33,805 nucleotides of DNA, from the NCBI RefSeq assembly GCF_014397245.1, contig NZ_JACLHY010000034.1:1-33805 (forward strand), written 5' to 3'. This document shows, piece after piece, positions 1 through 7,413 of this stretch. Within the stretch, counting starts at the first letter, position 1. Every line of letters starts with the position of its first letter. The DNA is from Arenibacter arenosicollis (GTDB lineage: Bacteria; Bacteroidota; Bacteroidia; Flavobacteriales; Flavobacteriaceae). Position numbers and translations under genes: made by a program. Under the pieces are notes generated by a model. That model was not told the origin of the DNA. It did no database searches and saw only the letters and a list, made by a program, of their open reading frames with translations.

Positions 1-91
1 CCTTTAATGCCAAAGTAAAGGCTTTTAGATCACAATTTAGGGGAGTCAGGAATACGGAATACTTCTTATATCGCTTGATTAAATTATATTC

Positions 92-238
92 TTAAAATGG
101 TAAAAACCCAGATTTTGGACATGATCCGGAAACATGTTGATGGGATCTGTCAATAATCGTTAATCCCAAAACTTGTGAATAGAACTTGGCCTGAGCCTTA
201 ATATTGGAAGTGTATAATTTTAGTTCCCTGAATTTCAT
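92..238 (-). pseudogene. N-terminal fragment of a VOC (glyoxalase-like) protein
   Basis: A 48-codon minus-strand frame opens with MKFRELKLYTSNIKAQAKFY and continues with SQVLGLTIID. This is the usual first beta-alpha-beta unit of VOC/glyoxalase proteins (start of the fold, then FYSQVLGL). It ends at a stop after SGFLPF, whereas VOC proteins need about 110-150 residues. I see no continuation in another frame that restores the second half before the window starts. It is therefore most likely a decayed, truncated gene. The match rests on one module, so the exact subfamily cannot be given. Confidence 0.5.
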
Positions 239-360
239 GGTGGCATACTGACCTAAATCACATTATGAAAAATTTATAATCTATTGCTTATCCTAAGATA
301 ATAAATCTTGGGCATTTCCAGAGCGGTTTTAAGTAATCATGGAGTAGGGGAAGGTAGGCC

Positions 361-888
361 CTAAATGCAACGGGTACAGTTGGAATCCCCAATGAGTTTT
401 CCTTCAGCGTTTATTTTAAACTTACAGCAGGTATTAAAATTATTGATAAGGATTAATTTGGCGCGCCTAATTCTAGCTTTTACATTGGACAGACTGATAC
501 CAATTAATGCAGCCGCTTCAACTTGGGTCTTGCCCTTAAGATACACCTGCTCAACAACTTCTTTATACTGTTTTGGTAAGCTGTTTATAAAGCGGTCCAA
601 ACAACATAGGTCATTATAACTATTGGAAGTTGCGGATAATTCTTCCTGAGGAGAGAGAACGGATTCTGAGCGTTGGTTATAATGATTTGCAATTTCATTT
701 CTTACGATTTGAAATACCCATGCCTTTACTTTTTCTGGATTCTTTAGGGTATTGATACCCTGATGAATTTTTAAGAATGAATTTTGCATCACTTCATTGG
801 TGATATCCGTATCCCTTACTTTTTTTAGAATAAAAAAATAAACTTCACTTTTGAACCTTTCCCATATGGCTGCCGTTTCCATCTTCAT
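361..888 (-). CDS. sigZ: RNA polymerase sigma-70 family factor, SigZ-like ECF type with cysteine tail
   Basis: Directs RNA polymerase to a specific promoter set. With the start at 888 the protein has 175 residues, normal for an ECF factor. Region 2 is near residues 5-65 (ILKKVRDTDITNEVMQNSF, then VKAWVFQIVRNEIANHY). Region 4 follows (FINSLPKQYKEVVEQVYLKG, then a helix-turn-helix with QVEAAALIGISLSNVKARI). The C-terminus carries CCKF and ends NCTRCI, a cysteine-rich tail typical of SigZ-like proteins and plausibly metal- or redox-responsive. The frame stays open upstream to 960, but those codons read through a hairpin and the upstream peptide gene in another phase, so MKMETAAIWERF (888, or 882) is the better start. 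No anti-sigma gene is adjacent. The gene sits 43 nt downstream of the cysteine-repeat peptide, probably in one transcript. Confidence 0.85.
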   Translation of the reverse strand: MKMETAAIWERFKSEVYFFILKKVRDTDITNEVMQNSFLKIHQGINTLKNPEKVKAWVFQIVRNEIANHYNQRSESVLSPQEELSATSNSYNDLCCLDRFINSLPKQYKEVVEQVYLKGKTQVEAAALIGISLSNVKARIRRAKLILINNFNTCCKFKINAEGKLIGDSNCTRCI

Positions 889-903
889 ATTATACCAATA
901 TAC

Positions 904-929
904 AAGGTTGGTCCGGAGAGACCAACCTT
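904..929 (-). terminator. Perfect 10-bp hairpin between the cysteine peptide and the sigma gene
   Basis: The arms AAGGTTGGTC and GACCAACCTT pair perfectly around a 6-nt loop. The hairpin starts 2 nt after the peptide stop codon and ends 15 nt before the sigma-factor start. On the minus strand only two T residues follow, so it would be a weak terminator, an attenuator or an RNA-stabilising 3' end. On the plus strand a T6 run follows the stem, giving a better terminator shape, but no plus-strand gene points into it. Confidence 0.55.
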
Positions 930-931
930 TT

Positions 932-1045
932 TTAGCAACATTCACATTTTGTACAATCACATTTGGTGCAGGAGCAATTATTCTCCAGACAGTTTACACA
1001 ATTACATTTGGTGCATTCACAATTAGTGCATTTACAATTATTCAT
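932..1045 (-). CDS. Small cysteine-repeat peptide, metallothionein-like
   Basis: A 37-codon frame from ATG at 1045 to TAA at 932. Fourteen of 37 residues are Cys, spaced C-x-C-x2 in two blocks: MNNCKCTNCECTKCNC plus VNC, then LENN, then CSCTKCDCTKCECC. The only other residues are small or polar, apart from one V and one L, and there is no aromatic residue and no His. Such density and CxC spacing is characteristic of metallothioneins that bind Zn, Cd or Cu(I) as thiolate clusters, but I do not recognise a named bacterial family (SmtA-type proteins have His and aromatics). No Shine-Dalgarno is obvious, which is usual in Bacteroidota. It lies directly upstream of, and codirectional with, the sigma factor, whose tail also has a CxxC. 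The repeated codon pattern (TGT/TGC alternating) supports real coding. Function is inferred, not shown. Confidence 0.7.
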   Translation of the reverse strand: MNNCKCTNCECTKCNCVNCLENNCSCTKCDCTKCECC

Positions 1046-1250
1046 ATCTGTAAAATTTTAAGTTCACTAAGGAGACTAACTTTAGGCAAAAAGGATACAC
1101 AATAATTTGTTTTTTTTTAAATATTTTATATCTGTAATGGTAATAAATAATCTTAAAGATCTGGTTTTCAATATATTTTAACTTTAATGGTCAATATAGT
1201 TTAAAGTTATTTCATCTTTGGTATTGGCCAGTTTCCAAATTTGTCAAAGC

Positions 1251-2366
1251 TTAGAAAGCTTTATTTACTACCCTTTTGGGCTGTAATTTTTCACTGGTTA
1301 TAATTTCGAAATCTATTATACCAAGCACCAACTCTTCTTGAGTAAGAACTTCAACCTTCCATAGACCCTGTCTTAAATTATTTTTATAGGTGTAACCCCG
1401 GTAGCCACCATCCCGGCCACCGGTGATGTCATAACCAATATCTTCTATTAATTCCCATTCTTTAGTTTTCTCATTATACCATTTCCAACGATGAAAAATT
1501 GATTTTTTTAAATCGGTGGGAGCAAATATTGATGAAAAAACATAGACATTTTCGTTGGGCCTTTGAATATATTTTAATCGGTGTTTTCTCCAAAATATAT
1601 ACCATTCATCCGTTTCATAAGTAACTACGTATTTATTGTTTTCCACTTTAATATTGTGCGCAACTATGCCATTGCTTAAGGCCAATGGAACGGGTGGAAT
1701 AAGCCTAAAAAAGTAGAAGGCATTAATCAAAATGTAAATAGACAGTATAATACCCATAAGTTTACCTATATGTATTTCGGTCCTGGTACTTGGACTTACT
1801 TTATAGATAATGGTAATGAGGGCCAACGTACAAAATAAACTTATAAGGCCCGATAGGATAAAAATTTGAGTACTCATTTCCTTGATGAATACAGGAATCA
1901 TAAAAGTAAAGAAGGTGAAGCTTATAAAGAAATATACACTGAACTGCAAGTATTTATTGGATATCCGTTTTTTCAGCAACTCATTGGCAAATAGCAGGAT
2001 GAGCAGTATGACAAGAAAGACCACCGTTTTGGACATGGATACACTTCGCGAGAAATAAATAACATAGGCACTGGAAAGGCCACCAAAGAAAAACTGTATA
2101 GCCAATGGAAAATACTCAACAAATCGGTCTATGAAAGTGTTGTCCCATTTACCGTCATCAGCTAAATTATAGAGATATAGAGTAATGGTCAAGGAAGTCA
2201 TATGAAGGCTAAGTACAACGAGGTCGTACAACCGATCCACACGTCCAAGGGTGAGAGTGTCAAATATAAAACCACCAATGAAAAATAGGACAGGAGCATA
2301 TTTTTCATGTTTTCTTATAAATCTCCGGAATCGGCTATTTCTAAACTTAACTAATGTTCTTTTCAT
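1251..2366 (-). CDS. Polytopic membrane protein with C-terminal DUF2914 domain
   Basis: 371 residues. About seven hydrophobic segments fill residues 25-222 (for example near 25-45, 88-106, 110-128, 141-160, 165-190, 203-222). A soluble C-terminal domain from about 225 to 365 follows. This domain has the DUF2914 signature: FHRWKWYN, the glycine-rich GGRDGGYRGYTYKN, then GLWKVEVLTQEELVLGIIDF ending in FEI. The domain is usually found in envelope proteins and its function is unknown. The start MKRTLVKFRNSRFRRF is positively charged, consistent with a cytoplasmic N-terminus. It has no close partner: 205 nt separate it from the cysteine peptide downstream, and about 280 nt from the GH105 gene upstream. 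Confidence 0.75.
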   Translation of the reverse strand: MKRTLVKFRNSRFRRFIRKHEKYAPVLFFIGGFIFDTLTLGRVDRLYDLVVLSLHMTSLTITLYLYNLADDGKWDNTFIDRFVEYFPLAIQFFFGGLSSAYVIYFSRSVSMSKTVVFLVILLILLFANELLKKRISNKYLQFSVYFFISFTFFTFMIPVFIKEMSTQIFILSGLISLFCTLALITIIYKVSPSTRTEIHIGKLMGIILSIYILINAFYFFRLIPPVPLALSNGIVAHNIKVENNKYVVTYETDEWYIFWRKHRLKYIQRPNENVYVFSSIFAPTDLKKSIFHRWKWYNEKTKEWELIEDIGYDITGGRDGGYRGYTYKNNLRQGLWKVEVLTQEELVLGIIDFEIITSEKLQPKRVVNKAF

Positions 2367-2570
2367 TCCATCTTTAGCAACGAATAAATTTAAAGTATTA
2401 ATAAGTAAGAGGCAGACCCAATTGAATAAGTTTTTGCTTCAACACCATTATATTTAAGCATATATCAATATTGCCTTATAAAATGTAGACGGTTGTTTAT
2501 CAAATCATGTGGAATTTGAACCTTGTTTTTATTTTTGCTCTGGAAAGTGATTAAATTTAAACGAGTAATA

Positions 2571-2609
2571 GCCAATACGCCCTTCCAGTTGTTGGAAGGG
2601 CGTATTGGC
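2571..2609 (-). terminator. Strong hairpin downstream of the GH105 gene
   Basis: A perfect 17-bp inverted repeat (GCCAATACGCCCTTCCA and its complement) around a 5-nt loop, 35 nt beyond the stop of the GH105 gene. It is the most stable hairpin in this part of the window. The minus-strand side lacks a long U tract, so transcript-end stabilisation is as likely as intrinsic termination. The nearest gene on the other side also reads minus, so this site separates the two transcripts. Confidence 0.7.
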
Positions 2610-2644
2610 AGATAATTCTTTTCTAGGTGCTAAAAAAATAGCGA

Positions 2645-3757
2645 TTATTTTCCGCCGTACAGTTTATATACTTCCGAACCAGCACTCAAAAAAGCACCGG
2701 TGCCATAAACTTCGGTTTTGTCGGGCCAGGCATTTCCTGGTGCCGCGCCAATAGGCTGAACATAACCTAACATGCCTTCAGGGGTTACATGGCCAACCAA
2801 TACGTTCCAACCCTTTTGAACGGCAGGACCATAGGTTGCCTTATCCAAAATACCTTGGTTTATTCCCCATGCCAATCCGTAAACATTAAAAGAGGTACCA
2901 CTGGTTTCCGGGGTCGGATAAAATTCCTGTCCCAATAAACTCATAGCCCAGTGACCTTGAGGGGTTTGAATCTTAAGCAGTTTACTAGCCATTTTCTTGT
3001 AAATTTTCAGGAAGTATTTGTACTCCTTACTTTGTGGGTTTAATTCGTTCATTACATTCACCAACCCAGCAAATACCCAACCGTTACCCCGCGACCAAAA
3101 TATTTTGGTACCGTTGTCCAGTTTGCCCATATAACTTTCGTCCCTGTAATAAAGATCTTCCTTTTCATCGAACAGGAAATCGGTAGTAGCCTTAAATTCT
3201 GACATCATAAAGTCAAGATATTTTTTTTCTCCTGTTATATTGTAAAGCTTGGCCCAAACCGGAGGTGACATGAAAAGGGCATCGCACCAATTCCAACGAC
3301 TCTGGTGATAGGGAGTCTTCCAATGTAAGGAGGTTTGCGCCGGATGGTACATAATAAAATTAAATTGCTCCTTGGTTGGCTCAATCATGTCCTTATCCTG
3401 ATACTTGCGATACAGCTCAATATACATTTGACCAACGGTATGGTCATCGGCATGATATTTTCTATGGTGTAATTGCCATTCGTGTTTTTCTCCAATTTCT
3501 TTAAGCCATTCGTAATATTTGTCATTTTCTGCCAAGGCAGCCCATTTCACCATGCCCACATATAGGGCACCATTTGTCCAGTCCAAGGGGTGGTGCGGTT
3601 TGGAATGTCCGCTGTAAAGGCCTTCGTAATTTTCTATTTGCCAGTCGGCCACTTTTTCCATAACCTGTATTACTTCGGCCGATTTTATTTCCTGTGCCTG
3701 TGAGATGGTAGTAATGGCGAATAATAGAAATGCCTTTAGAATGTTTGATTTGTTCAT
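2645..3757 (-). CDS. Secreted GH105 unsaturated glycuronyl (rhamnogalacturonyl) hydrolase
   Basis: Removes the 4,5-unsaturated uronic acid left by polysaccharide lyases at the non-reducing end, typically from pectin or ulvan fragments. A start at 3757 gives 370 residues and a clear signal peptide (MNKSNILKAFLLFAITTISQ, cut near AQ). The longer open frame to 3895 would bury this signal. Family landmarks are HADDHTVGQMYIELY (near 103-116), NWCDALFMSPPVW (156-168, with Asp159 the likely catalytic acid by analogy with YteR), WSRGNGWV (221-228) and GHWAMSLLG. The alpha6/alpha6-barrel length is normal. No SusC/SusD, lyase or sulfatase gene accompanies it, so it is an orphan rather than part of a visible polysaccharide-utilisation locus. 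Substrate is inferred from the family only. Confidence 0.9.
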   Translation of the reverse strand: MNKSNILKAFLLFAITTISQAQEIKSAEVIQVMEKVADWQIENYEGLYSGHSKPHHPLDWTNGALYVGMVKWAALAENDKYYEWLKEIGEKHEWQLHHRKYHADDHTVGQMYIELYRKYQDKDMIEPTKEQFNFIMYHPAQTSLHWKTPYHQSRWNWCDALFMSPPVWAKLYNITGEKKYLDFMMSEFKATTDFLFDEKEDLYYRDESYMGKLDNGTKIFWSRGNGWVFAGLVNVMNELNPQSKEYKYFLKIYKKMASKLLKIQTPQGHWAMSLLGQEFYPTPETSGTSFNVYGLAWGINQGILDKATYGPAVQKGWNVLVGHVTPEGMLGYVQPIGAAPGNAWPDKTEVYGTGAFLSAGSEVYKLYGGK

Positions 3758-3955
3758 TGGTAAAATAATTTTTTTATGGTTGATTATTTTTGTTAAAAAA
3801 GGAAAGGTAATAAAAATAATGGAGTCCTGTATTGTGAAATTCATGTCAGCACTTCCGGTTGGATGTGATGAAGGTTTATTATAATTATTTGGCAATACAG
3901 GGTGGAAATTGATTTTGAATTAGCCAATAAATTTCTTCAAAGTTAAGAATTGGAG

Positions 3956-4357
3956 TTACTTATTATTGTTTGACAATGCCGTTAAAACCAACATTGCTTT
4001 TTCAGCATCTTTTTTATCCACAAAGATGTGGTCGTGGTAATACCCGGCTATAACGTTGCAGCTTATTTTGTTTTTGGCCAATTCAGTGGAAAATAGGGCG
4101 GTTAAACCAACTGCCTCCAGAGAGGAATAAATCATTAAGGTAATCCAGGAAGCAACATACTCATAGGGTAGATTTAATTCGTCGGCCTTATTTCTGGAAA
4201 TTACAATGGTTGTCCCTTCCTTTTCCTTAAACTCGCAAATCGTATCCTGTCGGTCTATGGTAGTTATATCTTTAACAGAACAAAATACGTATTGGCCCTT
4301 GTTCAATTTTGGAGACATTCCATGTAGTAATTTGGCTATATTGGTTTCTCCACTCAT
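3956..4357 (-). CDS. ACT domain-containing protein (COG3602 type)
   Basis: 133 residues, the usual length for this small family of two ACT-like modules. The first is [20 protein letters not shown] followed by YVFCSV. The second holds the diagnostic [19 protein letters not shown] followed by [11 protein letters not shown], close to the COG3602 signature. ACT domains bind amino acids or other small ligands. The role of this stand-alone family is unknown. It is transcribed alone, 198 nt after the GH105 signal start and with about 210 nt to the metal operon upstream. No partner enzyme in the neighbourhood suggests its ligand. Confidence 0.8.
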   Translation of the reverse strand: MSGETNIAKLLHGMSPKLNKGQYVFCSVKDITTIDRQDTICEFKEKEGTTIVISRNKADELNLPYEYVASWITLMIYSSLEAVGLTALFSTELAKNKISCNVIAGYYHDHIFVDKKDAEKAMLVLTALSNNNK

Positions 4358-4566
4358 TAGATACAGTTTTTAGCGTCCATTTAGATTTACAAAGAGAAGG
4401 CGCTGTATTTAGCATTCCCTATAGAACCTCAATTTACAAAAACTGAAACAATAAGTCTTCTATGTTTACTTAGAATTGATAAAAATGATCTTTTTTGTTT
4501 TGAGTAATCTGCAATATGTACTTATGGATTAATACTTTAACAGCCCGAAGGTTAAAGTTTTACAGG

Positions 4567-4788
4567 TTAGCAACAACCTGAATCGTTACAACTTTTGTTT
4601 TCTTGAATAGATGGGCAAGAAACCGTTCCATAGGAGCAATAAACACAACAATCTCCTTCCTTAGGTTTCAGGACCGTTTTACATTTGTCACATTCGTAAA
4701 AGAATTGACAAGCGTCCGTTGGCATATCCTCCACTTTTTTATGTCCGCAATTTGGACATGTAATTTCTGATTTTAATTGGATAGTCAT
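4567..4788 (-). CDS. GDCCVxC-domain small cysteine protein
   Basis: 73 residues with 12 cysteines. An N-terminal CPNC (11-14), then C27, CDKC (33-36), the family motif GDCCVYC (45-51), C58, C67 and a terminal GCC. The family is recurrently found next to mercury transport genes, and some homologues carry selenocysteine. Here every position is an ordinary TGT/TGC codon. The start codon shares one base with the stop of merTP (TAATG), so the two are translationally coupled and should be made together. A role as a thiol metal acceptor or chaperone for the ion brought in by MerTP is an inference from context. Biochemical function is not established to my knowledge. Confidence 0.85.
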   Translation of the reverse strand: MTIQLKSEITCPNCGHKKVEDMPTDACQFFYECDKCKTVLKPKEGDCCVYCSYGTVSCPSIQENKSCNDSGCC

Positions 4789-5402
4789 TAGTTATTTTTT
4801 TTTGCGGTTACTTTGTAACCAGTTGCATTAATTGCGCTCTCAATTTCTGTTGCACTGGTTTTGGTTCTGTCAAATTCAATAACAGCATTACCATTTTCGT
4901 AAGATGCTTTTGAGTTTACTATTCCGTCTAGTTTATCTACTTCGTGGTCTACGTGTGCTTCACAACTTGCACAGGTCATTCCGCTGATTTTAAATTCCGT
5001 TTTTTTAATATCGGATTTATCAACTACCATAATTTGCTTTTCAGTTTGTGGGTAAAAAATGCCTGAATAATAAGGGAAAGCCAACATGACAATCGCAAAA
5101 ACAGTTATAATTCCCAAAAATGTTTTTGACTGTGTGAATTTTGGTTTCAGTTCCGTTTCACATTCACATTCTATTTCCTTTCGAGTCCCGATAGTCGTTG
5201 GGATTAGTTTCTGATACCATGCAAAGGCAAGTACTAAAATGGTGATGCCAATCAAATAAGGTCTAATTGGTTCTAACCATGAGAATGCCGAGGCGATTCC
5301 GCTGGTACCTGCAACTAGGGCCAAAACGGGGGTTATACAACATAATGAAGCTGTAATCGCAGTGAGTAGACCTGCACCGAATAATTTGTTAACACTTTTC
5401 AT
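4788..5402 (-). CDS. merTP: Mercuric-type transport fusion protein MerTP
   Basis: 204 residues. The N-terminal MerT-like part has three hydrophobic helices (about 8-30, 46-66, 93-111). A vicinal cysteine pair lies in the first helix (SLCCITP, Cys21/22) and a loop pair at ECEC (Cys79/81). The C-terminal MerP-like HMA domain has GMTCASC (Cys144/147) and the fold end ATGYKV. This layout passes Hg(II) or a similar soft metal from an extracytoplasmic HMA domain across the inner membrane through paired cysteines. It overlaps arsR upstream by 4 nt (ATGA) and the GDCCVxC gene downstream by 1 nt. No merA reductase or merB lyase is present in the window, so uptake without detoxification has to be explained. 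Confidence 0.9.
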   Translation of the reverse strand: MKSVNKLFGAGLLTAITASLCCITPVLALVAGTSGIASAFSWLEPIRPYLIGITILVLAFAWYQKLIPTTIGTRKEIECECETELKPKFTQSKTFLGIITVFAIVMLAFPYYSGIFYPQTEKQIMVVDKSDIKKTEFKISGMTCASCEAHVDHEVDKLDGIVNSKASYENGNAVIEFDRTKTSATEIESAINATGYKVTAKKNN

Positions 5403-5773
5403 ACCATGTTCAAAATTTTGTTTTTATCGAGGATTTTAAAAAATGGATTTAGTAATTTTTCGTATTCTGGCGTTAAGGAATAAAAAATTGTCTGTGCTTC
5501 CCGTTCGGTCCCAATCAAGTTCCTGTCTTTCATTTTTCTTAAATGTTGGGATATAGCCGAGACATTCATACTAAGTATATCACTCAAATCACAGACACAG
5601 AGTCTTTTTTCTTCAGAGAGCAGATAAAGTATTTTGAGTCTTACGCTGTTTCCGACCATGGCAAGTCCGTTGGCCAAATAGTCGAACGAATCGTTTAATT
5701 CCAGGACTAAGTCTTTACAACGACTTATCTGTTCAACATCTGCCTTTTGTCTAATACAAGAATTATTTTCCAT
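5399..5773 (-). CDS. ArsR/SmtB-family metal-responsive repressor
   Basis: 124 residues, winged-helix. The metal-site motif RLCVCDL (Cys59/Cys61) lies at the start of helix alpha3, as in ArsR/CadC. Further cysteines near the N-terminus (Cys6, Cys19) could complete a CadC-like thiolate site. The recognition helix region is MNVSAISQHLRKMKDRNLIG, and the wing contains REAQTIFYSLT. It heads the operon and probably represses its own transcript together with merTP and the GDCCVxC gene; release by a thiophilic metal is inferred. The start at 5773 is supported by the promoter, whose predicted initiation point falls almost on the ATG. Confidence 0.92.
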   Translation of the reverse strand: MENNSCIRQKADVEQISRCKDLVLELNDSFDYLANGLAMVGNSVRLKILYLLSEEKRLCVCDLSDILSMNVSAISQHLRKMKDRNLIGTEREAQTIFYSLTPEYEKLLNPFFKILDKNKILNMV

Positions 5774-5777
5774 GCCT

Positions 5778-5820
5778 CAAAATTACATTAATTTATTATT
5801 TAAGCAAATACTAAAATAAT
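5778..5820 (-). promoter_or_regulatory. Bacteroidota promoter with overlapping inverted-repeat operator for arsR-merTP
   Basis: On the minus strand TTTG (5808-5805) is followed after 19 nt by TAATTTTG (5785-5778), a full match to the Bacteroidota primary-sigma promoter (TTTG, about 19 nt, TANNTTTG). An imperfect dyad ATTATTT (5795-5801) / AAAATAAT (5813-5820) straddles the -33 element, where an ArsR dimer would block polymerase. The -7 element ends only 4 nt before the start codon, so the mRNA is predicted to be leaderless or nearly so. Confidence 0.65.
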
Positions 5821-6063
5821 GAATATCCGATTTTGGAAAAATTTTGGCTTTTTGCTACTTTATGGTATTAAGTATAGCTATCCACAAAACCACATAGGAG
5901 ACATGTCCATTTTAATGTTCAGTTTTTTTAAATAAAGAGTTAGCAGAGGCTTAGAAGTATGGATCTCTTCATTTAATTACACCCGGAACTACTGAAATTA
6001 AAGCACAGAGTTCTCCTTAAGAAAAGTAAGTTCTAAAATCCCAAGTTAGCCCTAGGGAAATTT

Positions 6064-7239
6064 TTAGGACCCTACATTGATTTTATGAGCCTGTTGTTGC
6101 CCAATTAAGGCCAATTCGGTAGCAAGAAAACAATGGTCTTGGGACATTGCGGTTTCTGTACGGTGCACCACATCGTTTACCAGTTGCTCGCCATAGGGCA
6201 TATAAACATTGGAACAGTTGTAATATTTAGTTTCTTTTTGATTTACCAAAAACAAATGATTTCCTCCTTCGCGGCCAGCGATATCAATATACTTTCGCAT
6301 CTCAATGTAGCCCTCCGTACCCAAAATAAAGGTTCTACCATCTCCCCAAGTCCCAAGTCCATCTGGGGTAAACCAGTCGATTCTTATATAACCAGTTGCG
6401 TGTGGACTTCTAACACTCATATCCCCAAAATCTTGATATGTTGGATTATGTGAATTTTTAAAATTCCCGATCTGTGAGTAATTGACTTCTGCTTGTTGGG
6501 AGTTGGTGTAAAAAAGAAATTGGTCGCATTGGTGGGAACCTATGTCACATAAGATTCCTCCTGCTTTATTGGGGTCAAAAAACCAGTCGGGGCGTGATTC
6601 GGGTCGCATGCGGTGCGGCCCAAGTCCAATAGTCTGCACTACTTTCCCTATGGCACCAGCGCTGACCAGCTCTGCTGCTTGTACAGAGGCCGGATTGCCC
6701 AAACGTTCACTATAAACTATCGAATAAATTCGCTTCGTTTCTTTTTGTACTTTTTTCACTTCTTTAAACTGTTCCAGAGTTAAAATCCCTGGCTTATCCG
6801 TCATATAATCTTTACCAGACTGCATAACGCGAATACCAAGTGGTGCCCTTTCAACAGGAATGGAAGCACTGGCCACCAACTGAATTGAATTGTCCTCAAT
6901 AATCTCCTTTTGGCTTTTCGCGATTTTAACCTTGGGGTAGCGTTTGGTAAAATCCTTTAACAGTTCTGGCTCAGTGGCATATACGGCCACCATAGTACCG
7001 CCACCGTTGATGAGCGAGTCTACCATACCATAGATATGGCCGTGATTTAACCCTATGACAGAGAACCTAATGCTTTCTTTGTTCCCGGTAGGATTATTGG
7101 GTTTTAATATAATTTCTTCAGGTCTCGCTGTGTTGTGTAAGTCATTGCCAAACATGTTTGTAGGTATCATGGCAGCGGTCGCCAATCCAGCAGCCGAGGC
7201 AAAAGATTGACTAATAAATTTACGTCTATTGAATGGCAT
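6064..7239 (-). CDS. Gfo/Idh/MocA-family oxidoreductase with Tat signal
   Basis: NAD(P)-dependent sugar or inositol dehydrogenase-type enzyme, probably periplasmic. With the start at 7239 (391 residues) the N-terminus is MPFNRRKFISQSFASAAGLA, a classical twin-arginine signal; the longer frame to 7278 only adds a tail before it. A Rossmann domain follows (FSVIGLNHGHIYGMVDSLIN), then the DKPG variant of the family EKP catalytic lysine motif (YMTDKPGILTLEQF). The C-terminal domain includes GGILCDIGSHQCDQFLFY and GTEGYIEMRKYID. Tat-exported members are common in Bacteroidota carbohydrate metabolism, but no sugar-utilisation partner sits next to it. Substrate unknown. Confidence 0.88.
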   Translation of the reverse strand: MPFNRRKFISQSFASAAGLATAAMIPTNMFGNDLHNTARPEEIILKPNNPTGNKESIRFSVIGLNHGHIYGMVDSLINGGGTMVAVYATEPELLKDFTKRYPKVKIAKSQKEIIEDNSIQLVASASIPVERAPLGIRVMQSGKDYMTDKPGILTLEQFKEVKKVQKETKRIYSIVYSERLGNPASVQAAELVSAGAIGKVVQTIGLGPHRMRPESRPDWFFDPNKAGGILCDIGSHQCDQFLFYTNSQQAEVNYSQIGNFKNSHNPTYQDFGDMSVRSPHATGYIRIDWFTPDGLGTWGDGRTFILGTEGYIEMRKYIDIAGREGGNHLFLVNQKETKYYNCSNVYMPYGEQLVNDVVHRTETAMSQDHCFLATELALIGQQQAHKINVGS

Positions 7240-7413
7240 ATGATTGGATTTTAGGATTAAAGAAAAGAAATATAGCAATAAACTTTAGTTTACCGGAGCA
7301 AAAGGGAATTCTATTTCTCTTTACGGCATCCCCCTTATATTTCGTAATACCCTATTTGAAATTTTAGAATCCAACGTTTGAATCGCCTATTTGTCCATAA
7401 GATTTATTCTACA

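Noticed and set aside
851..1105. 84-codon plus-strand frame covering the cysteine peptide
   Set aside because: Composition is low-complexity TFT/ITFG from reading the Cys codons backwards; the minus-strand peptide is far more convincing.
4567..4788. Possible selenoprotein in the GDCCVxC family
   Set aside because: All family cysteine positions are TGT/TGC; there is no in-frame TGA before the stop.
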